From RGIG529 sp963929765 (GTDB lineage: Bacteria; Bacillota; Clostridia; Oscillospirales; Oscillospiraceae): a stretch of DNA of 64,000 nucleotides. The notes under the pieces are model-generated. The model did no database searches and was not told the origin of the DNA. It was given only the letters and a program-made list of their open reading frames with translations. A program made the position numbers and the translations under genes. Location of the stretch: NCBI GenBank assembly GCA_963929765.1, contig CAWVKD010000028.1, positions 1 to 64,000 on the forward strand. Reading direction: 5' to 3'. Shown in pieces: positions 34,098 through 42,242 of the stretch. Numbering within the stretch: the first letter of the stretch is position 1; every line of letters starts with the position of its first letter.

Positions 34098-34149
34098 AAT
34101 GGCTGCTTCACGGTAAAATACCGTTGTCCTGAACGGGGACAGAACCATT
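34098..34149 (-). promoter_or_regulatory. L13-type ribosomal protein leader RNA
   Basis: The minus-strand RNA folds as a three-way junction. The outer stem is AAUGG/CCAUU (34149-34145 with 34102-34098). Hairpin 1 is UGUCC/GGACA (34141-34137 with 34129-34125), and hairpin 2 is ACGGUA/UACCGU (34124-34119 with 34115-34110). It lies 44 nt upstream of rplM and downstream of its promoter. The layout agrees with the known Firmicutes L13 leader that mediates feedback by the L13 protein. The family match is from memory, the pairing is seen directly. Confidence 0.7.
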
Positions 34150-34179
34150 TCACCTTCCTTTTACCACAAAGCACATATA

Positions 34180-34208
34180 GTTATAACATAATCAAAATCT
34201 AGTGTCAA
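34180..34208 (-). promoter_or_regulatory. Strong sigma-A promoter for rplM-rpsI
   Basis: Minus strand TTGACA (34208-34203), 17-nt spacer, TATAAC (34185-34180), directly upstream of the L13 leader. Confidence 0.88.
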
Positions 34209-34325
34209 CTCAAAAATGAGATTTTTTTATTTATCAATCACTTCTCTTTTGATATCTCATCTTTTCTCTTGTTTTCTTCCGATATCTCAGTTTCGATTTT
34301 TCTTTTTTGAAAGGGAGGAATCTAC

Positions 34326-35072
34326 ATGCAATATATTTCAGGCCTTGTACGCCGGTGTCTAGAAGATTACGATATGATCCAACCTCACGACCATATTATC
34401 GTAGGCTTGTCTGGTGGCAAAGACTCTCTTATGCTATTGACCGCACTCTCTACACTCCGCACCTACTATCCCATTCCCTTTACTCTGGAAGCACTTACAT
34501 TGGATATGGGAATCCCTGATATGGACTTTTCCCCGCTTATCTCTTTTTGTAAACAACTGGACATTCCTTACACCATTCTTCCCACACAGTTATATCAAAT
34601 TATTTTTGAAATGCGCAAAGAAAAAAACCCTTGCTCTATGTGTGCTAAATTGCGTCGCGGTGCATTGAATCGGACACTGGTGGAACAAGGTTATCACAAA
34701 ATCGCACTGGGACATCACTATGATGACGCAATCGAAACCCTTCTGCTCTCATTGTTTTTTGAAGGTCGCATTCGTTGCTTTCAACCGGTAACCTATCTGG
34801 ATCGAACCAATATTACCCAAATTCGTCCCCTCCTTTATGTAGGAGAATCTCTCATTGATGCTACAGCTAAGCGACTTTCTTTGCCTATTGTTCCAAATCC
34901 ATGCCCAGCGAACGGGAATACAAAACGGCAGGAAATCAAAGATCTTATTTCTCAATTGGAGTCTTCTTATCCCGGTGTAAAACAACGCATTTTTGGCGCT
35001 ATGCAGCGGCTCCCTTTGGAACATTGGAAGCCTCTGCAAAACAGACGTCGCCCTCTTCCAGAAAGAGAATAG
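34326..35072 (+). CDS. TtcA/TtuA-type tRNA thiolation protein (PP-loop ATPase)
   Basis: 248 residues behind GGGAGGAA. N-type ATP pyrophosphatase with PP-loop SGGKDS (about 29-34), CSMC (about 102-105) and LGHHYDDAIETLLLS; a third Cys (NPCPANG, near 199) could complete a 4Fe-4S site as in TtcA. TtcA thiolates C32 of tRNA. This shorter Clostridia form could act on another position, so the target base is inferred. Confidence 0.88.
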   Translation: MQYISGLVRRCLEDYDMIQPHDHIIVGLSGGKDSLMLLTALSTLRTYYPIPFTLEALTLDMGIPDMDFSPLISFCKQLDIPYTILPTQLYQIIFEMRKEKNPCSMCAKLRRGALNRTLVEQGYHKIALGHHYDDAIETLLLSLFFEGRIRCFQPVTYLDRTNITQIRPLLYVGESLIDATAKRLSLPIVPNPCPANGNTKRQEIKDLISQLESSYPGVKQRIFGAMQRLPLEHWKPLQNRRRPLPERE

Positions 35073-35084
35073 AGGTTTTTCACG

Positions 35085-35351
35085 TTATCCCAAAAATGCC
35101 CATCGAAGCATCAATAACAAACCAAATCCCGGCACACCCAAAAGTGCCATTACAAATGCATTAAAAAGGTTGACACCCAATGTAATTCCAATGGCACTTC
35201 CTATGTTGGAAAATAAGGCCAATAAACCTAAACTGGCCGCCATGCGGACCAGAAATCGAATCACGCCTCTGAGAGCATTACGAAAAAAAATGAGTACTCC
35301 TATTCCAAGTGCACCAATCAACAAATAAGGCAGGAACCCAAATTGCTCCAT
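35085..35351 (-). CDS. bofA: BofA-like protein (pro-sigmaK processing inhibitor family)
   Basis: 88 residues. ATG at 35351 is preferred (GGAG 6 nt upstream); the ATG at 35363 lacks a site. Two to three membrane helices and the family's diagnostic C-terminus VNLFNAFVMALLGVPGFGLLLML. In Bacillus BofA holds the SpoIVFB protease inactive in the forespore membrane until SpoIVB signals; spoIVB is also in this window. The DUF2508 gene upstream is its usual partner. Confidence 0.88.
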   Translation of the reverse strand: MEQFGFLPYLLIGALGIGVLIFFRNALRGVIRFLVRMAASLGLLALFSNIGSAIGITLGVNLFNAFVMALLGVPGFGLLLMLRWAFLG

Positions 35352-35395
35352 AGTCCACTCCATTCTATGTACAGATGCCTTTTATTGGCATCTCC

Positions 35396-35671
35396 TTATA
35401 TTTCCAGCTTTTTAATCTTTCGCAACAAATAATCGTATCGTGCAGATAAAGCTTTGATTTCAAAGATACAAGAATCAATGAGATCGAAATCCGTTAATGT
35501 ATCAAAAGATGCATATGCCTGCTGCAATGTCTCTTTGGTTTTTTGAAGGGTAGTATACAATAACTGCTTTTCTCCCTGCTGCTTTTCCCGTTTACATTCC
35601 TCAGTGGAACGATTCCAATGAAACACCGTCTTCCATCTCCACTTCATTTTAATTATATGAATAGGCTGCAC
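35396..35671 (-). CDS. DUF2508 (YaaL-like) protein
   Basis: About 91 residues. GTG at 35671 lies 7 nt behind AAGGA; ATG at 35647 is an alternative without a site. Helical; the KQLLYTTLQKTKETLQQAYASFDTLTDFDLIDSCIFEI core matches the DUF2508/YaaL family that is typically encoded next to bofA. Function unknown. An inverted repeat (35373-35379 with 35387-35393) lies between it and bofA. Confidence 0.75.
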   Translation of the reverse strand: MQPIHIIKMKWRWKTVFHWNRSTEECKREKQQGEKQLLYTTLQKTKETLQQAYASFDTLTDFDLIDSCIFEIKALSARYDYLLRKIKKLEI

Positions 35672-35693
35672 AAATATGTCCTTATTTATACAG

Positions 35694-35731
35694 AAAAGGA
35701 ACATGTCCCCATCTGAAGACATGTTCCTTTT
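35694..35731 (-). terminator. Terminator after the sigma/anti-sigma operon
   Basis: Perfect 14-bp stem (35718-35731 with 35694-35707, 10-nt loop), 18 nt past the stop of the anti-sigma C-terminal part. The minus-strand transcript then reads CTGTATAAATAAGG, so the U-tract comes from the stem end itself. Confidence 0.75.
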
Positions 35732-35748
35732 GATTTACTCTGGTCCAT

Positions 35749-36180
35749 TTATGGCAACTCACTCTCATAACAAACAAGGCAGAGCTCCGATTCTTCTTCC
35801 AGGTCATCTCCTTGTGTACGGTACGTATAAATGATACCATTGGCATTTAATTCTTCCAAAAACGCCTCTGCTTCTTCTCGTTCCAATATCCTTTCTTCAC
35901 CAACACCTTGAATGATGAGTATGGCAAAATAGGAGGGCATTTCAGACGGAGTGGACACAGCTTTTGCTGCACTTTTATCGTCAAAGACAGAATCTAGATA
36001 AAACCCGCTTTCTCCTCTATCTCCTTCAAGTATTTTTGCTGTTTCTGTAACACGTTCTGTCTTGCGTAAGATGGGAGCCTCATAGGCCTCTATACATACA
36101 GTTGCATTTGAATTGTCACCTTGCGAGGAAACATTTTCTCCCCACGCTCCAGCAGGAGGGTCAGACAAAATTCCTAGAAT
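35749..36180 (-). pseudogene. C-terminal (extracytoplasmic) half of a frameshifted anti-sigma factor
   Basis: About 140 residues in the frame entered if one G is removed from the G7 tract at 36187-36181 (minus strand). Joined to the N-terminal half, it continues the membrane helix smoothly (FLIVLMGGG then ILGILS) and adds an extracytoplasmic domain with an EEAEAFLEELNANGIIYTYRT segment. The ATG at 36201 in this frame overlaps the upstream gene and has no ribosome site, so this is not an independent gene. Confidence 0.75.
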
Positions 36181-36475
36181 CCCCCCCTCCCATAAGAACA
36201 ATCAAAAAGACTGCTGCACCCGAAAGAAATTGGCGTACTTTCTGTGTTTTTTCCTTTACCTGTCTTATTTCTTGCAACACAGTATCAGAAAAACCTGCCG
36301 GGGGAGTCGCTTCCAAATAGTACATTACTTTTGATAAACAGGCCATATCTTGATAAAGGGCTCTGCATTTTGGACATTGCTCTAGATGAGCGACCAGCAT
36401 ATCCGCTTCTTGTGGCAGTAACATTCCATCCAGAAATGGGCTGATCTGCTCCTCATAATATGAGCAATCTTTCAT
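36161..36475 (-). CDS. Zinc-finger anti-sigma factor, N-terminal half (frameshifted)
   Basis: 104 residues. The start ATG overlaps the sigma-factor stop (ATGA). zf-HC2 / anti-sigma zinc-binding domain with H-x3-C-x2-C (HLEQCPKC), then a membrane helix beginning at about residue 83. The frame goes out after LMGGG at a run of seven G (36187-36181) and stops 7 codons later, so it lacks its extracytoplasmic sensor. With six G the protein would run on to 35749 (about 241 residues). A real mutation, phase variation or sequencing error are all possible. Confidence 0.85.
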   Translation of the reverse strand: MKDCSYYEEQISPFLDGMLLPQEADMLVAHLEQCPKCRALYQDMACLSKVMYYLEATPPAGFSDTVLQEIRQVKEKTQKVRQFLSGAAVFLIVLMGGGDSRNFV

Positions 36476-37080
36476 ACAGTTTCTCCCCTTTCTGAATGTT
36501 TGGACGGTTTTGCATCGAAAAAGTTCCCATTTTCCAATAAAATTTCGCGCAGTTGACGTCTGGCTCTAGCCAATCGAGACTTTACCGTCCCAGACTCCAG
36601 TTTTAAAGCCACTCCTATTTCATCGTAAGACAATCCACCCATTTCACGCAATAACAATATTTGTCGATGCTCCTCTGAAAGCTGTTGAATCCCTTTCTCT
36701 AAAACTCCTCGTATCTCTAACCGCTCCAATTCTGTTTGAGGTTCCTGCCAATAACTCACTCGATTACTTTGTTTCTCAGTTTGGTCCTCCATAGAACAAG
36801 TAATGGCTTTCCGCTTTTTTTCTCTCCGCAGAAAATCGATACACAAATTCGTCGTCAATCGGTAAAGCCAAGTGGAGAAACTACATTCCATTCGAAAAGC
36901 AGGCAACCTGCGATATGCCATCAAAAATGCTTCCTGGGCTAAATCTTTTGCATCTTCTACGTTTCCAGTCATTCGCAAGGTTAGTGTATATACTTTGGTT
37001 TCATTTGCTTTCACCAAGGTACCAAATGCTTCAGTATCCCCCTTTTTTGCAAGGTGAATAATGTCCTGCTCTTCTAACAT
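36472..37080 (-). CDS. ECF-type RNA polymerase sigma factor
   Basis: 202 residues; ATG at 37080, 7 nt behind GAGGTG. Sigma region 2 (MTGNVEDAKDLAQEAFLMAYRRL ... FSTWLYRLTTNLCIDFLRR) and region 4 (LSEEHRQILLLREMGGLSYDEIGVALKLESGTVKSRLARARRQLR) without regions 1 and 3. It is paired with the zf-HC2 anti-sigma factor just downstream, which should hold it at the membrane. Its regulon is unknown. dusB ends 5 nt upstream. Confidence 0.93.
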   Translation of the reverse strand: MLEEQDIIHLAKKGDTEAFGTLVKANETKVYTLTLRMTGNVEDAKDLAQEAFLMAYRRLPAFRMECSFSTWLYRLTTNLCIDFLRREKKRKAITCSMEDQTEKQSNRVSYWQEPQTELERLEIRGVLEKGIQQLSEEHRQILLLREMGGLSYDEIGVALKLESGTVKSRLARARRQLREILLENGNFFDAKPSKHSERGETV

Positions 37081-37085
37081 GGATT

Positions 37086-38063
37086 TCACCTCAATTCTCG
37101 CTTGATCCTTTCCGTGATCCGATAAATATCCTCCATAGATGCAATTTTGCAAATCTGTTCTTTATAATATCCAGAATATGGTACACCCTTTAAATACCAG
37201 GCATAATGTCGTCTTGCTTCCAAACAGGCAATCCGCTCTCCTTTCTGGGCTGCTGCCAGTTCAAATTGACGCACTGCAACATCTACCCGCTGGCACAAAG
37301 GTGGAAGCTGTGGAATCTCTTTCCCTTCAAGTGCTGCTGCTGCCTGTTGACAAAGCCATGGATTCCCAAATACTCCTCTTGCCACCATAGCCATGTCTGC
37401 ACCAGTATACTTTAAAATATGGACGGCCTCCTGGCCAGAAAAAACATCCCCATTGGCAATCACCGGGATAGAAACTGCCTGCTTGACATCTCGGATACAG
37501 TTCCAATCTGCTCTTCCAGAATACATTTGTGCTCTAGTTCGACCATGGACACAAATAGCGGAAGCACCCGCTGCCTCTACCACTTTGGCCAATTCCACTA
37601 CATTGAGATTTCCTTTATCCCAACCTCTTCTGGTTTTGACGGTAACAGGTCTGCCTCCTGCTCCTCGTACCACAGCTTCTACCACTTTGGCCGCCTTATC
37701 CAAATCCTTCATCAAAGCGCTACCATCGCCGGCAGACACCACTTTTGGCACCGGACACCCCATATTGATATCAATAAAATCTGCACCTGAGTACTCTGCT
37801 GCAAGACCTGCAGCCTCTTCCATACATGCAGGGTCGCTCCCAAAAATCTGAACGGCACTAGGATGCTCTTTTTCTCCTATTGTAAGAAGAGGCAGTGTTT
37901 TTTTATCTTGATAGCAAAGTGCTTTGGCACTCACCATTTCCGTACATGTTAGACCTGCTCCCATCTCCCTGCAAATCGTACGAAAGGCCAGATCAGTCAC
38001 GCCAGCCATCGGTGCCAACGCCAAACGTGATGGTATTTTTACGTTGCCGATCATCACGGACAT
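37086..38063 (-). CDS. dusB: tRNA-dihydrouridine synthase DusB
   Basis: 325 residues behind GGAGGAG. FMN-binding TIM barrel that reduces uridine in tRNA. LAPMAGVTDLAFR at the N-terminus, the catalytic Cys in DINMGCPVPKVV (about residue 101), KTRRGWD, CVHGRTRAQMYSG and IANGDVF are all present. It follows the alpha/beta hydrolase by 13 nt and precedes the sigma gene by 5 nt, so the four genes probably share a transcript. Confidence 0.96.
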   Translation of the reverse strand: MSVMIGNVKIPSRLALAPMAGVTDLAFRTICREMGAGLTCTEMVSAKALCYQDKKTLPLLTIGEKEHPSAVQIFGSDPACMEEAAGLAAEYSGADFIDINMGCPVPKVVSAGDGSALMKDLDKAAKVVEAVVRGAGGRPVTVKTRRGWDKGNLNVVELAKVVEAAGASAICVHGRTRAQMYSGRADWNCIRDVKQAVSIPVIANGDVFSGQEAVHILKYTGADMAMVARGVFGNPWLCQQAAAALEGKEIPQLPPLCQRVDVAVRQFELAAAQKGERIACLEARRHYAWYLKGVPYSGYYKEQICKIASMEDIYRITERIKRELR

Positions 38064-38076
38064 ATAGTCTCCTCCA

Positions 38077-38994
38077 TTATCTCTGTTTTCTTGTCTCCCA
38101 ATAGCGTTTTAAAAACGAATCCACATGTTCCCAGTAATCCTCTGGTGCCACCTGTACCGCTTCAGTGTGACCGGCCCCCGGCTGTAAATATAGTTCTTTG
38201 GGACCCCCAGCAGCTTCATATAATACACTTGCCATGTAAGATGGCACAAAGTCATCATCTGCCCCATGAATGAATAAAATAGGAACATCTGTTCGCTTGA
38301 TTGCCTCCAGAGGGGCAGCATCTCGAATCCGATAACCCGCTTTTCTCCATATGGTGGCAGACAGTAAAGGCAACGCACCCATCAGAAACTTCGGAACACG
38401 TTGTGCTGCTACAAAAAGAAACTCTTCCCGAGCAGTGGTATATCCACAATCTTCTACAACGGCACGCACATTGGATGGCAGCGTTTCTCCTGCTACAAGC
38501 ATTGCCGTAGCCGCTCCCATAGAGACACCATGAAGTACAATTTCTGCTTCTGGATCTTGTATTAAAATCCACCGGATCCAACATAAAATATCCAGCCGAT
38601 CATGAACACCCATTCCAATGTATGTTCCTTCACTTTCCCCATGGCCACGCAATGCAGGAAGTAATACAGAATAACCCCGTTCTGCATACGCCCTGCCATA
38701 TACATTCATCTGTTCCGGATATCCTCTATAGCCATGAATACAAACAGCCCAACGGTGTCCTTTCCCTATTTGCCTTTTCCAATATCCGCGAAGAAGTAAA
38801 CCATCATCACTTTTGCACGACACCAGATAGCTACCTGGAATCTGCTCTTCTCGTTTCAATTCCTCTGTCGTACGCTTCGTTTTCTTATCTACAGCTATGA
38901 TCTTGCGATATAGACCGCTCCCCAGGCACCAGAGAGAACCGCCAATCACAGCAGCACCTACTATAGCGCTTACCAAGTATCTTTTCTTGATCAT
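38077..38994 (-). CDS. Membrane-anchored alpha/beta hydrolase
   Basis: 305 residues; start ATG at 38994 behind AAAGGA. An N-terminal membrane anchor (about 8-30) is followed by an alpha/beta-hydrolase fold: oxyanion-loop HGYRG, LPALRGHGESEG, nucleophile elbow HGVSMGAA, Asp in HGADDDFVP and His near GAGHTEA. This matches the YqkD/BAAT-like group of surface-exposed hydrolases. The substrate is unknown. Confidence 0.88.
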   Translation of the reverse strand: MIKKRYLVSAIVGAAVIGGSLWCLGSGLYRKIIAVDKKTKRTTEELKREEQIPGSYLVSCKSDDGLLLRGYWKRQIGKGHRWAVCIHGYRGYPEQMNVYGRAYAERGYSVLLPALRGHGESEGTYIGMGVHDRLDILCWIRWILIQDPEAEIVLHGVSMGAATAMLVAGETLPSNVRAVVEDCGYTTAREEFLFVAAQRVPKFLMGALPLLSATIWRKAGYRIRDAAPLEAIKRTDVPILFIHGADDDFVPSYMASVLYEAAGGPKELYLQPGAGHTEAVQVAPEDYWEHVDSFLKRYWETRKQR

Positions 38995-39026
38995 TCTTAA
39001 TGTCCTTTCCAAGCACTCGTTGACTC

Positions 39027-39055
39027 AGTATAGCACAAAAGGCCCTACCCTGCAA
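39027..39055 (-). promoter_or_regulatory. Sigma-A promoter for the hydrolase-dusB-sigma operon
   Basis: Minus strand TTGCAG (39055-39050), 17-nt spacer, TATACT (39032-39027), 33 nt upstream of the hydrolase start. Confidence 0.75.
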
Positions 39056-39167
39056 CGAAAGGTCTACCTATCATTTGGCCTTTCTCCTTCACTGTTCTGG
39101 TTCCGATCCTGTCCTGTTTTAGAGAAAATAGACACGAAAACCCAGTAACTTTTTAAGGAGGAGTTTT

Positions 39168-40106
39168 TTGTATACTCAAACCATTGCTTGTAATCCCCCT
39201 GCCCCTCTTTTCCCTGGCGCAACAGTGGCTCTTCTCTGTCCTTCCAGTCCAGTCTCCATCAAACGACGGGAAGCTGCTGAAAAAGCAGTACGGGCTTTGG
39301 GGCTCAACCCCGTCCTATTTGACAGTGCCTTTGCCTCCCATGGATATCTGGCAGGATCAGATACCTTGCGTGCTGCCGATCTCAATCGGGCTTTTTCCGA
39401 TCCTTCCATCGACGGCATTCTAGCACTGCGGGGCGGCTACGGCGCCCATCGCATTCTTCCCCTGCTGGATTGGGATCAAATAGCCGCCCACCCCAAATAT
39501 TTTGGCGGCTATAGTGATATTACAGCCTTTCATATCGCACTGAACCAACGCTGCCATTTGGTGACTTACCACACCATTATGCCAGCTTCCAATTATTGGA
39601 GTCCAATTGATTCATACTCAATGAATTATTTAGAACGGGCATTGTTTGGCACCCTATCAGGCCCTATTTTCAATCCACCAAATCAGCCACTGCGAACCAT
39701 CTCCGGCGGTTCTGTATCGGCTCCCCTCTGCGGCGGCAATCTTTCTGTATTAACTGCCTCTTTGGGAACTCCTTTTCAAATAGAAACAAAAGGCAAAATC
39801 CTTTTTTTAGAAGATGTACACGAACCCCATTCCCGAATTGATACCATGCTGACTCAACTACGAAATGCCGGTCTGTTAGAACAATGTGCTGGCATTTTGC
39901 TGGGTGCATTCACGGACGAAGCACCTGTACCCCCAACGGAAACACTTCCTCTGGAAGAAATCATCCAAGACTTATTACCTAAGAATATTCCCATTTTATC
40001 AGGGCTGGCTTGCGGTCATGTTTTGCCGTCTATGTCTCTTCCCATGGGCGCTATACTTTCGATGGATGCCGATTGCCAAACCCTAGAGCTTTTGGAAAGC
40101 AGGTGA
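39168..40106 (+). CDS. LD-carboxypeptidase (peptidase family S66)
   Basis: 312 residues; TTG start 6 nt behind AAGGAGG. Family S66 enzymes cut the L-Lys/DAP-D-Ala bond of murein tetrapeptides in recycling. Visible: VALLCPSSPV, DGILALRGGYGAHRILPLLD, nucleophile Ser in FGGYSDITAFH (about 111) and the C-terminal Glu/His pair (LFLEDVHEPHSRID; LACGHVLPSMSLPMGA). No signal peptide, so cytoplasmic. Coupled to the NlpC/P60 gene by a GTGA overlap. Confidence 0.93.
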   Translation: MYTQTIACNPPAPLFPGATVALLCPSSPVSIKRREAAEKAVRALGLNPVLFDSAFASHGYLAGSDTLRAADLNRAFSDPSIDGILALRGGYGAHRILPLLDWDQIAAHPKYFGGYSDITAFHIALNQRCHLVTYHTIMPASNYWSPIDSYSMNYLERALFGTLSGPIFNPPNQPLRTISGGSVSAPLCGGNLSVLTASLGTPFQIETKGKILFLEDVHEPHSRIDTMLTQLRNAGLLEQCAGILLGAFTDEAPVPPTETLPLEEIIQDLLPKNIPILSGLACGHVLPSMSLPMGAILSMDADCQTLELLESR

Positions 40107-40921
40107 GTTGCATTCAAACTGCAGTTGTTGCCGTTTCTGCCGCACCTTTGACAAAACTTCCTATTTCTGATGGATCTCTTGCCGACGAGGTTCTTTACGG
40201 CATGCAAGTGACCGTTCAAGGACCACCCCAATATGGATTCTACCGTATCCGCACTTCGTATGAATACGAAGGCTTTCTCCCTATGGAATCATTGCAAATA
40301 GGAGACACCGCTCTTGACTGGATGCGTCGGGAAAAAGCACAAGTAACTTCTCTCTTCTGTGACATTCTTCCTGCCCCTAAAATACAAAGCCGTCCTCTTA
40401 TCACTCTTTCGAAAGGCGCTTTGCTTTGTCCTCTGCACACTCGACTCGATGGTTTTTCCATGGTTTTACTCTGTGACGGTGCCATTGGTTTCTGCCAAAC
40501 AGAGCACCTCCATCCTCTTATCAAGGATCCATTACCAGAGCCTCTGTTTCGTCTACAAGTTGTAAAAACTGCTCTTTCCTTTCTTGGAACGCCTTATCGC
40601 TGGGGTGGAAAAACACCTTTAGGAATCGACTGTTCTGGACTTTGTTCTCTGTCTTATTGGTTGTGTGGCAGGATGATCTTCCGAGATGTCCACATTCCCC
40701 TTCTTCCTCCTCTGCATGCGATACCTTTGGAAGATGCAAAACCAGGTGATCTCTTGTTCTTTCCAGGACATATGGCCCTATATCTAGGTGATGGAAAATT
40801 CGTCCATTCAACTGCATTGAAGGGAAACAGCGGTGTTCAGCAAGGCAGTTTATTTCCTGGTATGCCAGGATTTCGACCCGATCTCGCCCAAACCCTTCTC
40901 TGTGTGGGAAGTATTTTTTAA
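40103..40921 (+). CDS. NlpC/P60 cysteine peptidase with SH3-like domains
   Basis: 272 residues; GTG start inside the S66 stop codon. Two SH3-like segments (about 1-140) precede an NlpC/P60 domain with catalytic Cys in PYRWGGKTPLGIDCSGL and His in GHMALYLGDGKFVHS. This is the YkfC layout (gamma-D-Glu-L-DAP endopeptidase), which acts after LD-carboxypeptidase on muropeptides. No signal peptide is seen, in agreement with a recycling role. Confidence 0.92.
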   Translation: MSCIQTAVVAVSAAPLTKLPISDGSLADEVLYGMQVTVQGPPQYGFYRIRTSYEYEGFLPMESLQIGDTALDWMRREKAQVTSLFCDILPAPKIQSRPLITLSKGALLCPLHTRLDGFSMVLLCDGAIGFCQTEHLHPLIKDPLPEPLFRLQVVKTALSFLGTPYRWGGKTPLGIDCSGLCSLSYWLCGRMIFRDVHIPLLPPLHAIPLEDAKPGDLLFFPGHMALYLGDGKFVHSTALKGNSGVQQGSLFPGMPGFRPDLAQTLLCVGSIF

Positions 40922-40957
40922 AAAGCGTGTCAGAAGTTTTTCTGACACGCTTTTCTT
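40921..40957 (+). terminator. Rho-independent terminator
   Basis: Perfect 14-bp stem (40921-40934 with 40941-40954) starting at the last base of the stop codon, followed by CTTA. A-rich on its 5' side, so possibly bidirectional with the minus-strand gene ending at 40981. Confidence 0.88.
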
Positions 40958-40980
40958 AGGCAATTGTTCAGCTATAGAGC

Positions 40981-41682
40981 TCATCTTTTATGTGTTTTTT
41001 CGATACTGTTTCGATATTGATTCATGGAAATGGAAAACAACGCTCCACTAGTGGGCGGTGTATATGTGATGGCATTGGCGCCTGCTTCAATGGTTTCCAA
41101 TATGCTTTCTTCCGTTGGTCCACCAGTAGCAATAATAGGGACTTCTGGAAAAGCTTCCCGAATGGATCGTACAATAGAAGCTGTTTTGGCAGCGCCTGAA
41201 ACATTGATGATATCCGCACCTGCTTCCAAGCGGCTTTTGACGTCTTCCGCTTCTGATACAACCGTTACTACCACCGGAATATCCAATTCTCTTTTTAGTC
41301 GAATAATCGTCTCATTATCGGTTGGAGAGTTGACTACAACGCCAAACGCCCCTTCTGACTCTGCATCTGCAGCCAGGCGAATCACGCGTTCTCCTTTGGT
41401 TACACCACCCCCAACTCCAGCAAATACCGGCATATCAGCCGCCAGCATAACTGCTCGCATAATGGCCGGCTGTGGTGTGAATGGGTACACAGCAATAATA
41501 GCATCTGTATTGATATTTCGAATGATCGCCACATCCGTCGTAAAGGCTAATGATTTGATTCGACGTCCGAACACCCGAATACCAGATGCTTTACTGATGC
41601 ACACGGGTATTTCAATCATGTGATTGCGCAATTGACCATGATAGTGGGGCACATGCTTTCCATTTTGATTTTTAGACTCCAT
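40981..41682 (-). CDS. TIM-barrel protein of the "hydrolase" type found in Clostridia
   Basis: 233 residues; ATG at 41682, 9 nt behind AGGAGGG. Strand-helix repeats ending in a phosphate-binding motif (IIATGGPTEESILETIEAGANAITYTPP) indicate a (beta/alpha)8 barrel of the ThiG/HisA-like group. Database names for relatives are vague. There is no diagnostic catalytic motif that I can point to, so the reaction is left open. Single gene with its own direction between two plus-strand operons. Confidence 0.7.
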   Translation of the reverse strand: MESKNQNGKHVPHYHGQLRNHMIEIPVCISKASGIRVFGRRIKSLAFTTDVAIIRNINTDAIIAVYPFTPQPAIMRAVMLAADMPVFAGVGGGVTKGERVIRLAADAESEGAFGVVVNSPTDNETIIRLKRELDIPVVVTVVSEAEDVKSRLEAGADIINVSGAAKTASIVRSIREAFPEVPIIATGGPTEESILETIEAGANAITYTPPTSGALFSISMNQYRNSIEKTHKR

Positions 41683-41854
41683 CAAGCTTTTCCCTCCTAT
41701 CTATTATCTAAAAAGTAACATTTGCAATTAGTAAAAAATAATCTTAGCTCCTTGCAACTACAACTCCTCCCATATATTTTTTGATTATATCACATCTTTG
41801 TGACAAAAAACAGGTGGTTTTGCACAAATGAAGGGGAAGCCGTCCTTGATTTTT

Positions 41855-41883
41855 TTTTTGCTATCCTGTAAAATTTTTATAAT
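41855..41883 (+). promoter_or_regulatory. Candidate promoter of the V/A-ATPase operon
   Basis: TATAAT at 41878-41883 with a poor TTTTTG -35 at 41855-41860 (17-nt spacer), 44 nt before the first ATPase gene. The rest of the 245-nt gap (41683-41927) shows no other structure. Confidence 0.5.
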
Positions 41884-41927
41884 GGGGTGGTTTTTTTACA
41901 ATTACCTTTTGAAAGGTGGTGAATAAC

Positions 41928-42242
41928 ATGTCTCTCGATGCAATTAAGAAAGTCACCGAAATAGAGGAAGCTGCCCATCAATCAAAAACAGCTGCCGAAA
42001 CTGCCGCCAAAAAAATGATTTCGGATGCGGAGCAAAACGGAAAGCTTTCTTTAGAAATCGCCCGCACAGAAGCAGAAGCTGTGGTCAAAGAATGGATGAC
42101 CCAGGCAGAACAGCAAGCAGCTGCAGAAGCAGAAAAAGACATTGTCGAAGCAAAGCACTCTTGTGAACAGATGCGGAACACAGCTTCCGCTCGGTTAGAC
42201 GACGCTGTCGCTTGGATTGTAAGAAGGGTCGTGAATGTCTGA
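41928..42242 (+). CDS. V/A-type ATPase peripheral-stalk subunit (H/G-like)
   Basis: 104 residues behind AAAGGTGG; the ATG at 41916 is inside that site. It is almost entirely an Ala/Glu/Lys-rich coiled coil, as expected for the stalk subunit that dimerises with subunit E (NtpF in Enterococcus, AhaH in archaea). It starts a nine-gene ATPase operon and overlaps the next gene (TGATG). Confidence 0.85.
   Translation: MSLDAIKKVTEIEEAAHQSKTAAETAAKKMISDAEQNGKLSLEIARTEAEAVVKEWMTQAEQQAAAEAEKDIVEAKHSCEQMRNTASARLDDAVAWIVRRVVNV

Noticed and set aside
34251..34289. GATATCTCA direct repeat, 30 bp apart, upstream of the TtcA-like gene
   Set aside because: Only two 9-bp copies in AT-rich DNA between divergent genes; too little to call an operator, although similar in feel to the ATATCG array at 32121.
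35373..35393. Inverted repeat AGATGCC/GGCATCT between the DUF2508 gene and bofA
   Set aside because: 7-bp stem with no U-tract on the minus strand; not a terminator for these co-directional genes and no other role visible.
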